Counted from the stretch's first letter, positions 31,004 to 41,122 are shown. The stretch is 64,000 nucleotides of DNA from Collinsella sp. TF08-11AT (GCF_003437035.1 NZ_QSRL01000001.1:124001-188000), one strand, 5' to 3'. Numbers and translations are program-made. The notes: a model not told the origin generated them from the sequence alone.

Positions 31004-34000
31004 TCAGTCGTCGTCGCTTGCACCCAATTGCTGCAGCAGCATGAGGGCGGCTGCCACGGGGCCGGTGCCGTCGTTGGCGTCGAGGCCGCGACCCAGGCCG
31101 CTGCCCGCGCCGGCGCCCGCCTTGTAGGGCACCGACAGCTTGCGGCTCTTGGGGAAGTTCACCGCGCCGTAGCGGGTCTTAAGCTCAAAGGCCACCTTCT
31201 TGGGCACGTCGACACCCAAAAACATGATGCGTCCGCCGCTGAGCGTGACGCTCTCGAGCCCCAAGCGCTCGCCGCGGATACGGATGCGCGCGCGGTTGAA
31301 CAGGTTGAGTCCCGCCAACGGCAGCTGACCGTGCGCGGCCTCGGTCTCCTCCTGCACCTCGTCGACACTCTCCAGGTCCTCAGCCGCCGCGAGTTTGCGG
31401 TACACGAGCACGCGCTGATCCACCGCCGGCATGTACTCCTCGGACAAGAAGTAGTCGGCCGGCAGGTTGATGCCCACGCTCGCCGCCTCCACGCCGGCAT
31501 CGTCATCGCCGCGCGCCTCGGCCACGGCCTGACCTAGCATCTGCGTAAACAGGTCGAAGCCCACGCTCGACAGGTTGCCGTGCTGCTCGGCGCCCATGAG
31601 CGAACCGGCACCACGGATCTCCAGGTCGCGCATGGCGATGCGCATACCGCTGCCCAGGTCTTGGAACTCGGAAAGCGCGGTCAGGCGTGCCGTGGCCCCC
31701 TCGGTAAGCGGCAGCTCGCCGGGGAACATAAAGTACGCGTATGCCTGCGTGGCTGAGCGGCCCACACGGCCCTTAAGCTGGTAGAGCTGTGCCAGGCCCA
31801 GGCGCTGCGAATCCTCGATGATCAACGTGTTGGCGGTCGCGTTGTCGATGCCGCTCTCCACGATGGTCGTGGCGATGAGCACGTCGATCTTTTTGGTCGC
31901 GAACTCGATCATCACGTCCTCGACCTCGCGCGGGCTCATCTTGCCGTGTGCCACGCCCACGCGCGCCTCGGGCGCGGCCTCGTGCACGCGCGCCACGGCG
32001 TCGTCGATGGTCTTGACGCGGTTGGACACGTAGTACACCTGACCGCCGCGGCCCACCTCCAGGCGAATCGCCGCGCTCACCACGTCGGGGTCGTACTCCC
32101 CCACGTGCACGATCACGGGACGACGCCCGGTCGGCGGCGTGGTGATCAGGCTCATATCGCGCACGCCGCTCGTGGCCATCTGCATGGTACGCGGGATGGG
32201 CGTTGCCGAAAGCGTGAGCACGTCAATCTGCTCGCGCAGGTTCTTGAGCTGCTCCTTGTGCTGCACGCCAAAGCGTTGTTCCTCGTCAATGATCACCAGG
32301 CCCAGGTTTTTGGGGTTCACATCGGCCGAAAGCAGGCGGTGCGTGCCGATCAGCACATCAATCGTGCCCTCGGCAAACGCCTTGAGCGCGCGCTTTTGCT
32401 GCGCCGGCGTGCGGAAGCGGCTGAGCACCTCGACCTCCAGGCCAAACGGGGCAAAGCGCTCAAAGAATGTCTCGTAGTGCTGTTGGGCCAGAATGGTCGT
32501 GGGGCAGAGCACCATGACCTGGCGACCGGAGTCCACGCACTTAAACGCTGCGCGCAGGGCGACCTCGGTCTTGCCAAAGCCCACGTCGCCGCACAGCAGG
32601 CGGTCCATGGGCTTGGGCGCCTCCATGTCCGCCTTAATGTCGGCGATGGCCTCCAGCTGGTCGCGCGTCTCGTCGTAAGGGAAGCTCTCCTCCATCTCAA
32701 TCTGCTCGGGCGTGTCGGGTGGGCAGGCGATACCGGTAATCGAAGAGCGGCGCGTATACAGATCGACCAGGTCAAACGCCAGCTTTTTGGCATTCTTGCG
32801 CGCCTTGTTGGTGGCACGCGTCCAGTCGGCGGTGTTGAGCCTGGTCAGGCGCGGCTTATCGCCGTCGGGACCAACGTAGCGCGTAATGCGGTCAACCTGT
32901 TCCAGCGGCACGTAGAGCTTGTCGCCGTCGGCATATTCCAGCAAAAAGTAGTCGCGCTCCTTGCCGCCCACTTCCTGGCGCGCGATCTCGCTAAAGAGCG
33001 CGATGCCATGCGTTGCATGCACTACGTAGTCGCCTGGCTTAAAGGGGAAGGTGATCTGCGTAATATCGACCTTGCGGCGGCTGCGGGCGCGGTTGGCGTC
33101 CATGCGAGCGTTGAGGTCGGCAATCGAGAACACGGCCAGGTTGGCATCGGGCACCACCACGCCCTGCGGCAAGGCGGCATCGACAAAGGTCACGCGTCCG
33201 CGCGAGATGGTGGGCACGGCGGCACCGGCGGCAGCCTGGGCGGCACCTGCCTCGAGCGAGCGGGCGTTGAGCGCGTCGGCCTTGCGTTCGCGAATTGCAG
33301 CATGAGCATCCTGGCGGACAGCACGATCGGCAGAATCTGCCGCTGCCACGCGCACACGGTCGCCAATAGCGCCCGCGTTTTCGGGCGCGGCCGTCAGCGA
33401 CTCCTCAAAGGTAATACCCTCATCGCCAAAGGTGAGCTCCATCGACTCGCGCGCACCGCGGTCGGGGATGGCAAATACGCAGGCATAGCGCTTGCCCACG
33501 ACCTCCTGGATGCGCGTCATAAAGCGATTGTCCGAGCCCGCGATGGCCGGCTGCTCAATCTTGAGCTCTGCCGTCACCGCACCGCCGGCACGGATCAAGC
33601 TCACGTAGTTAAGGCGCTGCTGGGCACCAAAGTCGAGTTGCTGGGCACGCACGTACAGGCCGTCCAGACGGTCGACCCCCGCCTCGCCGGCACGTGCCTC
33701 GATATCCTCGTAGGCGCGCAGGCAATCGTCGAACAGCGAGCGCGGCTCGGACAGCACCACGAGCGCCTTGCCGCTCACATGCGACAGCGGGCTCACGGTC
33801 TGGCCGTACATCACCGGCAAAAAGCGGTCGAGCTCGGGCGTGACGATGCGCGCATCCACCATCTCGAGCAGCGCCGCCAGTTTGCTGTCGTCCTGGCTGG
33901 CACGATAGAGCGCCACATGCATGTTGTGGACGGCGTCGTCGGTGAGTGCGAGCTCGCGACAGGGGAAGATCTCGATGCTGTCCTCGTTGCCGATGGTCTG

Positions 34001-34636
34001 GCCCGTGGAACTCACCATGCGGCGGATACGGTCGATCTCGTCGCCGAAAAACTCGATGCGCACGGGCGCCTTTTCCTGTGCGGGAAACACCTCGACGGTG
34101 TCACCGTGCACGCGGAACAGGCCGGGTGCATCGGCGGCGCCGGCATTGGTGTAGCCCATGCCCACCAGGCGCTGCGGCACCTCGTCAAAAGGGATCTCCT
34201 CGCCCACCGCAAAGGTCGTGGACTCCCAGTAGCGGCTCTCGACCGGCGGCACGCAGCGCAGCAGTGCGCGGGCCGAGGCGACCATAATGCAGTTGTCGCC
34301 GCGCACGATGCGCCCCAGAGCCTCGCAGCGCTGCGCCACCACGGCGTCGTCGGGCGCCTGTTCGCGCCACGGATAGTCCTTGCGCTCGGGAAAGCGGCAC
34401 ACGTGTGCCAGGCCCACGTAGGCGGCAAGGCTACGCGCGGCGCGATCAGCCGCATCCTCGCCACTCACGATATAGACCGTCGGGCGCGGACGACGCGCAA
34501 ACTGGGCGGCCGCCATAAGCGTGCGGCCCGACTGCGACACAGCCAGCGTCACGTCCTCGCCAGCATCGAGTCCGGCCTCGACGGTCTGCAGTGCCTCGGC
34601 AGTGTAGAGCTGCGCGGCTATACGGTGAATGAGCAT
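31004..34636 (-). CDS. mfd: Transcription-repair coupling factor Mfd
   Basis: This protein of about 1210 residues has full Mfd architecture. An N-terminal UvrB-like region (about 1-350) is followed by the CarD-like RNA-polymerase-interaction domain (FKPGDYVVHATHGIALFS). The helicase domains have Walker A GDVGFGKTEVALRAAF and motif II IIDEEQRFGVQHKEQ, and a C-terminal TRCF domain follows (LPADYFLSEEYMPAVDQRV). It removes stalled RNA polymerase and recruits UvrA. The segment at about 445-520 is Ala-rich and looks like an insertion between domains. GGAGGAACAGC precedes the ATG at 34636. A hairpin at 34669-34692 lies in the leader. Confidence 0.95.
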   Translation of the reverse strand: MLIHRIAAQLYTAEALQTVEAGLDAGEDVTLAVSQSGRTLMAAAQFARRPRPTVYIVSGEDAADRAARSLAAYVGLAHVCRFPERKDYPWREQAPDDAVVAQRCEALGRIVRGDNCIMVASARALLRCVPPVESRYWESTTFAVGEEIPFDEVPQRLVGMGYTNAGAADAPGLFRVHGDTVEVFPAQEKAPVRIEFFGDEIDRIRRMVSSTGQTIGNEDSIEIFPCRELALTDDAVHNMHVALYRASQDDSKLAALLEMVDARIVTPELDRFLPVMYGQTVSPLSHVSGKALVVLSEPRSLFDDCLRAYEDIEARAGEAGVDRLDGLYVRAQQLDFGAQQRLNYVSLIRAGGAVTAELKIEQPAIAGSDNRFMTRIQEVVGKRYACVFAIPDRGARESMELTFGDEGITFEESLTAAPENAGAIGDRVRVAAADSADRAVRQDAHAAIRERKADALNARSLEAGAAQAAAGAAVPTISRGRVTFVDAALPQGVVVPDANLAVFSIADLNARMDANRARSRRKVDITQITFPFKPGDYVVHATHGIALFSEIARQEVGGKERDYFLLEYADGDKLYVPLEQVDRITRYVGPDGDKPRLTRLNTADWTRATNKARKNAKKLAFDLVDLYTRRSSITGIACPPDTPEQIEMEESFPYDETRDQLEAIADIKADMEAPKPMDRLLCGDVGFGKTEVALRAAFKCVDSGRQVMVLCPTTILAQQHYETFFERFAPFGLEVEVLSRFRTPAQQKRALKAFAEGTIDVLIGTHRLLSADVNPKNLGLVIIDEEQRFGVQHKEQLKNLREQIDVLTLSATPIPRTMQMATSGVRDMSLITTPPTGRRPVIVHVGEYDPDVVSAAIRLEVGRGGQVYYVSNRVKTIDDAVARVHEAAPEARVGVAHGKMSPREVEDVMIEFATKKIDVLIATTIVESGIDNATANTLIIEDSQRLGLAQLYQLKGRVGRSATQAYAYFMFPGELPLTEGATARLTALSEFQDLGSGMRIAMRDLEIRGAGSLMGAEQHGNLSSVGFDLFTQMLGQAVAEARGDDDAGVEAASVGINLPADYFLSEEYMPAVDQRVLVYRKLAAAEDLESVDEVQEETEAAHGQLPLAGLNLFNRARIRIRGERLGLESVTLSGGRIMFLGVDVPKKVAFELKTRYGAVNFPKSRKLSVPYKAGAGAGSGLGRGLDANDGTGPVAAALMLLQQLGASDDD

Positions 34637-34668
34637 GCTGTTCCTCCGGCATTGCAACGCCAAAAGCC

Positions 34669-34692
34669 CGCCGGGGCAAGCTCGGCGGGTAT
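34669..34692 (-). promoter_or_regulatory. Hairpin in the mfd leader
   Basis: On the minus strand CCCGCCGAGC pairs with GCCCCGGCGGG and is followed by CTTTTGG, 33 bases before the mfd start. It looks like a terminator or attenuator inside the leader. Confidence 0.4.
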
Positions 34693-34839
34693 GCGGCGGA
34701 TTTCATTGCCTGTCATGGTAGCGCATGAGATGGACACGCCAGCGCACGCCAAACAGCTACCCCAAAACGCGCATGCCTGAACGCCCTCGGCACAAAACAG
34801 CCTGATCGGACAGCACCAATTACCAGCTTCTACCTGTAT

Positions 34840-34885
34840 TACTTTGCAATTATGGCAATTCCTACTTTACAGTTGTGGTAACTTC
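34840..34885 (+). repeat. Two tandem 23-bp AT-rich repeats upstream of the DUF4143 gene
   Basis: TACTTTGCAATTATGGCAATT (34840 on) and TACTTTACAGTTGTGGTAACT (34863 on) repeat with a 23-base period. A further partial unit, TAATTATGG, ends near 34901. The rest of the gap 34693-35037 holds a small GCATGC hairpin near 34995 and no gene. Confidence 0.6.
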
Positions 34886-35037
34886 TAGTTAGTAATTATG
34901 GTTTTTTTGCCTTGCCGATGTGGCAAATCCCAAAGACCTGCCACGCAACCCGGCAAATACCGACAAACTCGGTACGAGACTTTCGAACCAAAAGCATGCC
35001 TACGAGCATGCGATGCTAGACACGAAGGGCGTTAAAA

Positions 35038-36195
35038 ATGATTGAGCGAACCATGGCCCAGAAGCTACGCGACATGTCAGAATGGTTTCCCGTCGTCTCG
35101 CTTACGGGGCCACGCCAAAGCGGCAAGTCAACTCTCATCAAGGCCGTTTTTCCTGAATATGAATATCTCAACCTCGAGAACCCGGAAGTCCGTCGCGCCG
35201 CACTCGATGACCCCGTCGGCTTTATCAGCAGGCGCCCCGATCATCTGATCATCGACGAGGCCCAATATGCACCGGAGCTGTTCAGCATGATTCAGGTCGC
35301 CTCCGACGAACGCGGAAAGACCGGCCAGTATGTATTGTCCGGCTCGCAAAACTTTTTGCTCATGCACAACATCCAGCAATCGCTTGCCGGGCGCGTCGGC
35401 ATGCTCAAACTCCTGCCTCTCTCCTACCAGGAGCTCAGCGACACGCAAATCTCGCTTGACACCTACCTGATTCGCGGGGGATACCCGCGCATATACGATG
35501 CGGGCATCCCCACCGATATGTTCTACCAAAATTACCTTATGACCTATGTGGAACGCGACGCGGGCGGCCTTCTCGACGTGCGCAACCTGAGCTCCTTTAG
35601 AAAAATGATCGGGCTGTGCGCGGCTTGCGTGGGAGGGCTGCTCAACCTATCAAGACTCGCCGCTGATGTGGGAGTCGCCACGGCGACGATCAGCTCGTGG
35701 CTTTCGATCCTGCAATCAAGCTATTTGGTGTTCCTGCTTCAACCATATGCTGGAAACATGCGCAAGCGGCTTACCAAAGCGCCAAAATTGTACTTCTACG
35801 ACACGGGACTACTTTGCCATCTGCTTGGCATTCAAGACGAGCGCAGTCTCATGAACCACCCCCTAAGCGGGGAAATATTCGAAAACCTCGTTGTCTCGGA
35901 ACGCCAGAAGGCATACCTCAACAGAGGCCTCGAGCCCACGCTTGCCTTTTATCGCGACGACAGCAAACGAGAGATCGACCTTATCGATCTAACAGAGCCG
36001 GCTCGCCCACAGGCGTTCGAAATCAAATCGGGCGCTACCTACCGCGACACATTCGCTCGACACCTACGCTCTGTTGGTTCCGAACTTGGCATTCCCGCAA
36101 AGGACCGAGCCGTCGTATATCACGGCTCCGAGCGCTACGATACCGAGGGGGCATCGGTTGTGCCGGCAGAAGAGTTCTTGCTTCGGGAGTCATAG
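35038..36195 (+). CDS. AAA-type ATPase with DUF4143 domain (first copy)
   Basis: The protein has 385 residues. The N-terminal AAA_14 domain has Walker A GPRQSGKSTL at 24-33 and Walker B HLIIDEAQYAPEL at about 76-88. The sensor is LSGSQNFLL. The C-terminal DUF4143 domain has a winged-helix-like middle (NLSRLAADVGVATATISSWL). It ends in a nuclease-fold pattern, KREIDLIDL then AFEIKSGA (E...D...ExK). The family role is unknown. GAAGGG precedes the ATG. It stands alone, converging with nth. Its base composition is less GC-rich than its neighbours, which fits acquisition. Confidence 0.88.
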   Translation: MIERTMAQKLRDMSEWFPVVSLTGPRQSGKSTLIKAVFPEYEYLNLENPEVRRAALDDPVGFISRRPDHLIIDEAQYAPELFSMIQVASDERGKTGQYVLSGSQNFLLMHNIQQSLAGRVGMLKLLPLSYQELSDTQISLDTYLIRGGYPRIYDAGIPTDMFYQNYLMTYVERDAGGLLDVRNLSSFRKMIGLCAACVGGLLNLSRLAADVGVATATISSWLSILQSSYLVFLLQPYAGNMRKRLTKAPKLYFYDTGLLCHLLGIQDERSLMNHPLSGEIFENLVVSERQKAYLNRGLEPTLAFYRDDSKREIDLIDLTEPARPQAFEIKSGATYRDTFARHLRSVGSELGIPAKDRAVVYHGSERYDTEGASVVPAEEFLLRES

Positions 36196-36272
36196 CGAGC
36201 GCCGTGGTCACCGGCCGCGTCCCGATTTGTACCGCCCGGAGATACGCAAGAGTGGCGGCCTGCCCTTGTAAC

Positions 36273-36935
36273 CTAGCTCACCCGTACGCTGGGGCAAAGG
36301 TCTGCCAGCGGGCACTCGTCGCACTTAGGTTTGCGAGCGTCGCAGATCTCGCGGCCAAAGGTGATCCACTGGTGGTTGACCGACTCCCAATACTCGTGCG
36401 GCAAAATCTTGAGCAGATCTTGCTCGGTCTTGAGCGGCTCTTTGGCATGCGTCTTGGGGCTCAGCATCAGGCGGTGCGCGATGCGGTTGACGTGCGTATC
36501 GACCGCGATGCCCTCGACAATGCCAAACCCCACGTTGAGCACGATGTTCGCCGTTTTGCGCCCCACACCCGGTAGCTTGACGAGCTCCTTCATGTCGGCC
36601 GGCACCTCGCCGCCGTAATCGGCAACGATCATCTGCGCGGCCTCCACGGCGTGCTTGGCCTTGCTCTTATAAAAGCCGAGTGACTTAATGGTGTCGGCCA
36701 CATCGGCCACGATCGCCCCCGCCATGGCCTCGGGCGTGGGCCACTGGGCAAACAGCCGCGGCGTCACCTTGTTGACCTGTGCATCGGTCGTCTGCGCCGA
36801 GAGCAGCACCGCGATGAGCAGCCTAAAGGGATTCTCGTGGTCCAAAAAGCACTCAACCGGGCCATAGCGACGGTTGAGGCGCTCGCACACCTCAACGGCG
36901 CGCTCGCGTTTGGCGGCATTGGTCTCGCGTGGCAT
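36273..36935 (-). CDS. nth: Endonuclease III
   Basis: This 220-residue protein is a complete EndoIII. The helix-hairpin-helix is KLPGVGRKTANIVL with the catalytic Lys, the catalytic Asp is in IAVDTHVNRIAHR, and the C-terminal 4Fe-4S loop has four Cys (C-X6-C-X2-C-X5-C in CDARKPKCDECPLADLC). It removes oxidised pyrimidines and nicks the strand. The ATG at 36935 follows GAGGAG by five bases, and a longer reading is not supported. It is preceded by the ABC transporter gene on the same strand. Confidence 0.96.
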   Translation of the reverse strand: MPRETNAAKRERAVEVCERLNRRYGPVECFLDHENPFRLLIAVLLSAQTTDAQVNKVTPRLFAQWPTPEAMAGAIVADVADTIKSLGFYKSKAKHAVEAAQMIVADYGGEVPADMKELVKLPGVGRKTANIVLNVGFGIVEGIAVDTHVNRIAHRLMLSPKTHAKEPLKTEQDLLKILPHEYWESVNHQWITFGREICDARKPKCDECPLADLCPSVRVS

Positions 36936-36998
36936 AACGACTCCTCGGCTCGGCAGAAACATAACTTCACGGAAACGATTGTCCCACGTACGGGGGCC

Positions 36999-38801
36999 TT
37001 AAGCCTCCAAAAATGCGCCGGTCTGGCGGCCCCACAGGCTCGCATACTCGCCGCCTGCCTCGACAAGCTGCGCATGCGTACCGTCCTCGACAATCTCGCC
37101 GTCCGCCAGCACCACGATGCGATCGAGCGCCGCCACGGTGGACAGGCGATGCGCCACCACAATGGAGGTGCGACCGCGCATCAGGTTCTCGAGCGCCTCC
37201 TGCACCAGCGCCTCGGACTCGCTGTCGAGGGCAGACGTCGCCTCGTCGAGCACCAGGATCGGCGCGTCGGTCAGGATAGCGCGGGCGATGGCCACGCGCT
37301 GACGTTGGCCGCCCGAAAGCTTGACGCCGCGCTCGCCCACCATGGTGTCAAAGCCGTTGGGCAGGCGGTCGATAAACTCGGTCGCATTGGCCAGGCGCGC
37401 GGCCTCGCGAATCTGCTCGTCGGTTACGTCGGGGCGGCCGTAGGCGATATTCTCGCGAATGGAGCGATGGAACAGCAGCGCCTCCTGCGGCACGTAGGCA
37501 ACCTGGCGGCGCAGGCTCTGCTGCGTGCAGCGCGAGACGTCTTGGCCGTCCACGAGCACGCGGCCGCCCTGCACATCGTCCAAGCGCAACAGCAGCTTGG
37601 TGAGCGTCGTCTTGCCCGAGCCCGATTTACCCACCAGGCCCACGCGCTGGCCCGCCGCCACGTGAAGCGTCAGGTCGTCGAACACGTTCTCGCCCGCCGC
37701 GGCGTCACGGTATGCAAAGCTCAGGTGCTCAAAATCAATCGCACCTTCGGTCACTTTAAGCTCGGGAGCGTTCTCGTCGTCTGCCACCAGACGCGGCTCG
37801 TCCAGCACGCGCGTCATCTCGGCCGCATCGCCCAGCGCGCGGTTGATGCGCTGCATCATGGAGCTTACGTAGTTCAGACGCATGGTGAGGTTGTACGTAT
37901 AGGTAAAGATCATGACGAGCGCGCCGGCCGAAATGCCAAACCACGCGTTGCCACCCGCGACGAACACACTCACCACGGCCATGGTGATGACGATAAGGCC
38001 CGAGGTCGTAAAGTTGCGCTGCATCATGGCGTGCATCGAAACCGTTTCGGCGTCGCGCGCGGCGCGGTCGGCGGCATCGAACAGGTCGCGCTCAAAGTCC
38101 TCGCGCCCACAGGTCTTGACGGCCAGGATATTCGTGACCGCGTCGGACAGCACGCCCGACAGCTTGTTCTGCGCGGCGGACGTCGCGGCCGAAAGCGGCA
38201 TGATGCGCTTGTACATAAGCCAGACAAACGCAATGTAGACGACCATGATGCCCACCAGGATCACGGTAAACGTCGGCACCACCAGAGCGAGCGCCGCCAC
38301 CGTGCAGACAACCGAGGTGATGGTGGGAATGAGCGAATACACCGTCACGTCTACCAGCCCCGTATAGCCGCTCATAAAACGACTCGTCTGGCTCACGAGC
38401 GATCCGCCAAAGCGGCTGGTGTGAAATGTCATGGATTGATTGGAGAGCGTGTCGAAGCACAGGCGCGCCAAGTGATAGTTACCCGCAATCTCGAGCTTGT
38501 AGACGGTGTAGTCCTGCAGCTTGGAGAGGATCTGGCCCACTAGGTTAACGAGCACGAGCGCCAGAATGTAGGGACCAAAGACCTCGAATACTTGATCGCC
38601 CGCCACGGAACCCGCTTGGACGCGGTCGACGATGAGGGCCATCACGTAGGTGTTGGCAAACGTGAGCAAAAAGATGTAGCCCGCCGACGAGAACACCGAG
38701 AGAAAGACGATCAGCGGCTGCGTGCGCGTGACGTCCCAAAAACGCCGCAGCGTGCGGCGCACGGTGGAGCGTTTGAGCGGACTGGTGTTTCTCTGAGACA
38801 T
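36999..38801 (-). CDS. ABC transporter, fused permease and ATP-binding protein
   Basis: This half-transporter of about 600 residues has six membrane segments at about 30-310. The C-terminal ATPase has Walker A GLVGKSGSGKTTLTKLLL, signature KLSGGQRQRVAIARAIL, Walker B ILVLDEATSALDSE and the H-loop VVAHRLSTV. This is the MsbA/LmrA-type exporter layout and it should work as a homodimer, since no second half-transporter adjoins it. The substrate may be lipid, drug or peptide. AAAGGAAGCCC precedes the ATG at 38801. Confidence 0.93.
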   Translation of the reverse strand: MSQRNTSPLKRSTVRRTLRRFWDVTRTQPLIVFLSVFSSAGYIFLLTFANTYVMALIVDRVQAGSVAGDQVFEVFGPYILALVLVNLVGQILSKLQDYTVYKLEIAGNYHLARLCFDTLSNQSMTFHTSRFGGSLVSQTSRFMSGYTGLVDVTVYSLIPTITSVVCTVAALALVVPTFTVILVGIMVVYIAFVWLMYKRIMPLSAATSAAQNKLSGVLSDAVTNILAVKTCGREDFERDLFDAADRAARDAETVSMHAMMQRNFTTSGLIVITMAVVSVFVAGGNAWFGISAGALVMIFTYTYNLTMRLNYVSSMMQRINRALGDAAEMTRVLDEPRLVADDENAPELKVTEGAIDFEHLSFAYRDAAAGENVFDDLTLHVAAGQRVGLVGKSGSGKTTLTKLLLRLDDVQGGRVLVDGQDVSRCTQQSLRRQVAYVPQEALLFHRSIRENIAYGRPDVTDEQIREAARLANATEFIDRLPNGFDTMVGERGVKLSGGQRQRVAIARAILTDAPILVLDEATSALDSESEALVQEALENLMRGRTSIVVAHRLSTVAALDRIVVLADGEIVEDGTHAQLVEAGGEYASLWGRQTGAFLEA

Positions 38802-38876
38802 GGGCTTCCTTTCGCGTCTGATAGGGCGAAACGCCATTGTTGCACACTAAAGCGCACTTCAGGCAAGTGCAACGCG

Positions 38877-38913
38877 AAAAGCGCCCGCGTCCCGCGCTTG
38901 CGCAGGCGCCCCG
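38877..38913 (-). terminator. Probable terminator of rmuC
   Basis: On the minus strand GCGCCTGCGC and downstream GCGGGCGC can form a GC-rich hairpin followed by TTTTCG. The pairing is imperfect. Confidence 0.45.
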
Positions 38914-38926
38914 CCGTCAGATGCAG

Positions 38927-40282
38927 CTAGTCCTCGTCTTTTTGGTCTGCGAGCAGCTCCGCAGACGTGAGTCCCAAGATCTCGTCGGCCTCCCGCGCGT
39001 CTTCCAGCGCGTCGATATCCTTGAGCTTGCGCTCCATAACGTTGGTACGCGTGGTGATGATGCCCTCGACCGTCTTTCCTGCGGTCTCAATCTGCTGCTG
39101 GGCGCGGCGCAGCGCCGCCTGATAGCGCGGCAGCTCGGCCTTGACGGCAGAGAGCACGCGCAGCACGTCATCGGTGCGTTTTTGCAATTTAAACGTCTGG
39201 TAGCTCATCTGCAGGCTGTTGAGGATGGCCGCCATGGTGCTGGGGCCGGCAACGTTGACGTGATAGTCGCGGCCCAGGGTCTCGATAAGCCCGGGGCGGC
39301 TGACGACCTCGGCGTACAGGCCCTCAAACGGCACGAACATAATGCCAAAATTGGTGGTCGCGGGCACGCTCAGGTACTTTTCGCAGATGTCCTTTGCCTC
39401 GCGTTTCACCATAGCGTCGAGTGTCTTGCGCGCGGTGGCCACAGCTTCGGCATCACCCGACTCTTGCGCGTCGAGCAGATGCTCGTACGCGTCGCCCGGG
39501 AATTTGGAGTCGATCGGCAGCAGCACGGGATCGCCCTCGTCCACCGGCAGCTTGACGGCAAACTCAACGCGCTCCGAGGCGCCGGGCTTGGTGGCGACGT
39601 TTTCCAGATACTGGTCGGGCGTAAGGATGTCCGCCAGGATTGCACCCAGCTGTACCTCGCCCAAAATGCCGCGCGCTTTTACATTGCCCAGCACGCGCTT
39701 GAGGTCGCCCACGCCGGTGGCAATGGACTGCATATCGCCCAAACCCTTGTACACAGCCTCGAGCTGGTCGCTCACCTGCTTAAACGATGCAGACAGGCGA
39801 TCGTTGAGCGTACGGGAGAGCTTCTCGTCCACCGTCGCGCGCATCTGGTCGAGCTGCACGTTGTTGTCCTTGCGGATGGCGCCCAGCTGGGCATCGACCG
39901 TCTCGCGCACCTTGTCCAGGCGGTGCTCGATACCCTCGCGGTTGGCGCCGAGCTGTTGGGCCGTCTCGCGGCGCAGGTCATCCATACGGTCGCCGGCCTG
40001 CGAGAACTCGCGCGCAATGGTCAGGTAACGCTGTTGCCCTACGGCCGCATCGGTCGTCTGCTGCTGCGCGATGGCATTTGCTGTGCGGCGGGTTTCTGCC
40101 AACGCGACGTTCAGGGTGCCGAGCGCGTTATTGGCCTGCTCGAGCGCAGCCAGCATCTCTGTTCCGCTATCGCCACGCTCCCGCAGCTCGGCGCGAAGGC
40201 CCTTGAGCTGCAGGGCACAAGCCACAGCAACCCCCACCGCCACCAAGGCGATCACAACAAGCACGATATCAATAGCAGACAT
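38927..40282 (-). CDS. rmuC: DNA recombination protein RmuC homologue
   Basis: This 451-residue protein has an N-terminal membrane segment (IDIVLVVIALVAVGVAVACAL), a long coiled coil at about 30-175 and the C-terminal RmuC nuclease-like domain. Recognisable pieces are GNVKARGILGEVQLGAIL, LPIDSKFPGDAYEHLLDA and FGIMFVPFEGLYAEVV. RmuC is thought to limit inversions at short inverted repeats in bacteria, which is of interest given the many palindromes in this window. GGAGACT precedes the ATG. Confidence 0.93.
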   Translation of the reverse strand: MSAIDIVLVVIALVAVGVAVACALQLKGLRAELRERGDSGTEMLAALEQANNALGTLNVALAETRRTANAIAQQQTTDAAVGQQRYLTIAREFSQAGDRMDDLRRETAQQLGANREGIEHRLDKVRETVDAQLGAIRKDNNVQLDQMRATVDEKLSRTLNDRLSASFKQVSDQLEAVYKGLGDMQSIATGVGDLKRVLGNVKARGILGEVQLGAILADILTPDQYLENVATKPGASERVEFAVKLPVDEGDPVLLPIDSKFPGDAYEHLLDAQESGDAEAVATARKTLDAMVKREAKDICEKYLSVPATTNFGIMFVPFEGLYAEVVSRPGLIETLGRDYHVNVAGPSTMAAILNSLQMSYQTFKLQKRTDDVLRVLSAVKAELPRYQAALRRAQQQIETAGKTVEGIITTRTNVMERKLKDIDALEDAREADEILGLTSAELLADQKDED

Positions 40283-40405
40283 AGTCTCCGCCCAACAAAC
40301 TCAATCGACCATCAATCAAAACCGCGATCAATCTTACCCCGCCACACGCACCGGGCGTCACATGGCAATCGGACAAATGGATTTTGGGCCACAGGTACTA
40401 AAACG

Positions 40406-40840
40406 CTAACTCTCCCAGCCGGCGCGGATAGTTGTTACGACATCGCTTAGGCGCTGGCCGAGAGCTGCCAAGTGCTGAAGTACCTCGTTGGGCGATGCGC
40501 CGTTGAGGATGCACGTGAGGGCATATGACGCCAGAAAGATGGCCGCAAGCCCCAACGGGATGAGCACGATCATCGCCAACGTACGCAGGCGCTGGGCCCA
40601 GCGACGGCGACGCGCACGATGCTTGTCGAACGCGAGCTCCTGCGCATATGAATCTTGCTGTACGGAATAGGCCTCTGGCGCCGATTCACACCCGGGCACA
40701 GCTGCAGGTACAGCAGCGGGCACGACATTTTGCGCAAAGGGCTGGACTGCCGCCCCTTGCATTTGTATCTCCATGAGTCGTTGCTGCTGACGCAGCATGC
40801 GCTCAGCTTGTTGCTGCGGAGTCTCAAGAAACAGATCCAT
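40406..40840 (-). CDS. Small membrane protein of unknown function
   Basis: This 144-residue protein is not recognised. The first 30 residues are a Gln-rich helix (PQQQAERMLRQQQRLMEIQM). A low-complexity Val/Ala/Pro stretch follows, then a basic cluster (KHRARRRRWAQRL) and one membrane segment (LAMIVLIPLGLAAIFLASYA) at about 95-115. The basic cluster before the membrane segment suggests the N-terminus is cytoplasmic. GGAGG lies five bases before the ATG at 40840. It precedes rmuC by 124 bases. Confidence 0.65.
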   Translation of the reverse strand: MDLFLETPQQQAERMLRQQQRLMEIQMQGAAVQPFAQNVVPAAVPAAVPGCESAPEAYSVQQDSYAQELAFDKHRARRRRWAQRLRTLAMIVLIPLGLAAIFLASYALTCILNGASPNEVLQHLAALGQRLSDVVTTIRAGWES

Positions 40841-41097
40841 GCTGGCCTCCAAAATCGGAGCATTCGACGCTTACGACCAGCATCCCGCACCGCCATGACC
40901 GCGACAACGCAATCGCCGGCAATAGCCACAAAGTTTCTTTTGCTCAAAAGCTGTCGAAAAGCTCAACAACTCCCCTACCAGCACTTTCTCTGAGCTTTTT
41001 TCGCCAACAATCTTTTGGCCTTCCGCCCTTACGCCAACTGACCAAAATCTAACCAATAGCTTGACGAAAATTGTGGAGACCGGGACCCCACAAAAAC

Positions 41098-41122
41098 GTG
41101 CCGTCCCAAAAAGGGGCGGCAC
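41098..41122 (-). terminator. Terminator downstream of rubrerythrin
   Basis: GTGCCGCCCC pairs with GGGACGGCAC around a five-T loop and is followed by GTTTTTG on the minus strand. The larger palindrome at 41174-41271 lies between it and the gene. Confidence 0.75.

Noticed and set aside
31946..34780. A 944-codon open frame on the plus strand across mfd
   Set aside because: It is antisense to mfd, with His/Arg/Ala-rich low-information sequence. The mfd domains are complete on the other strand.
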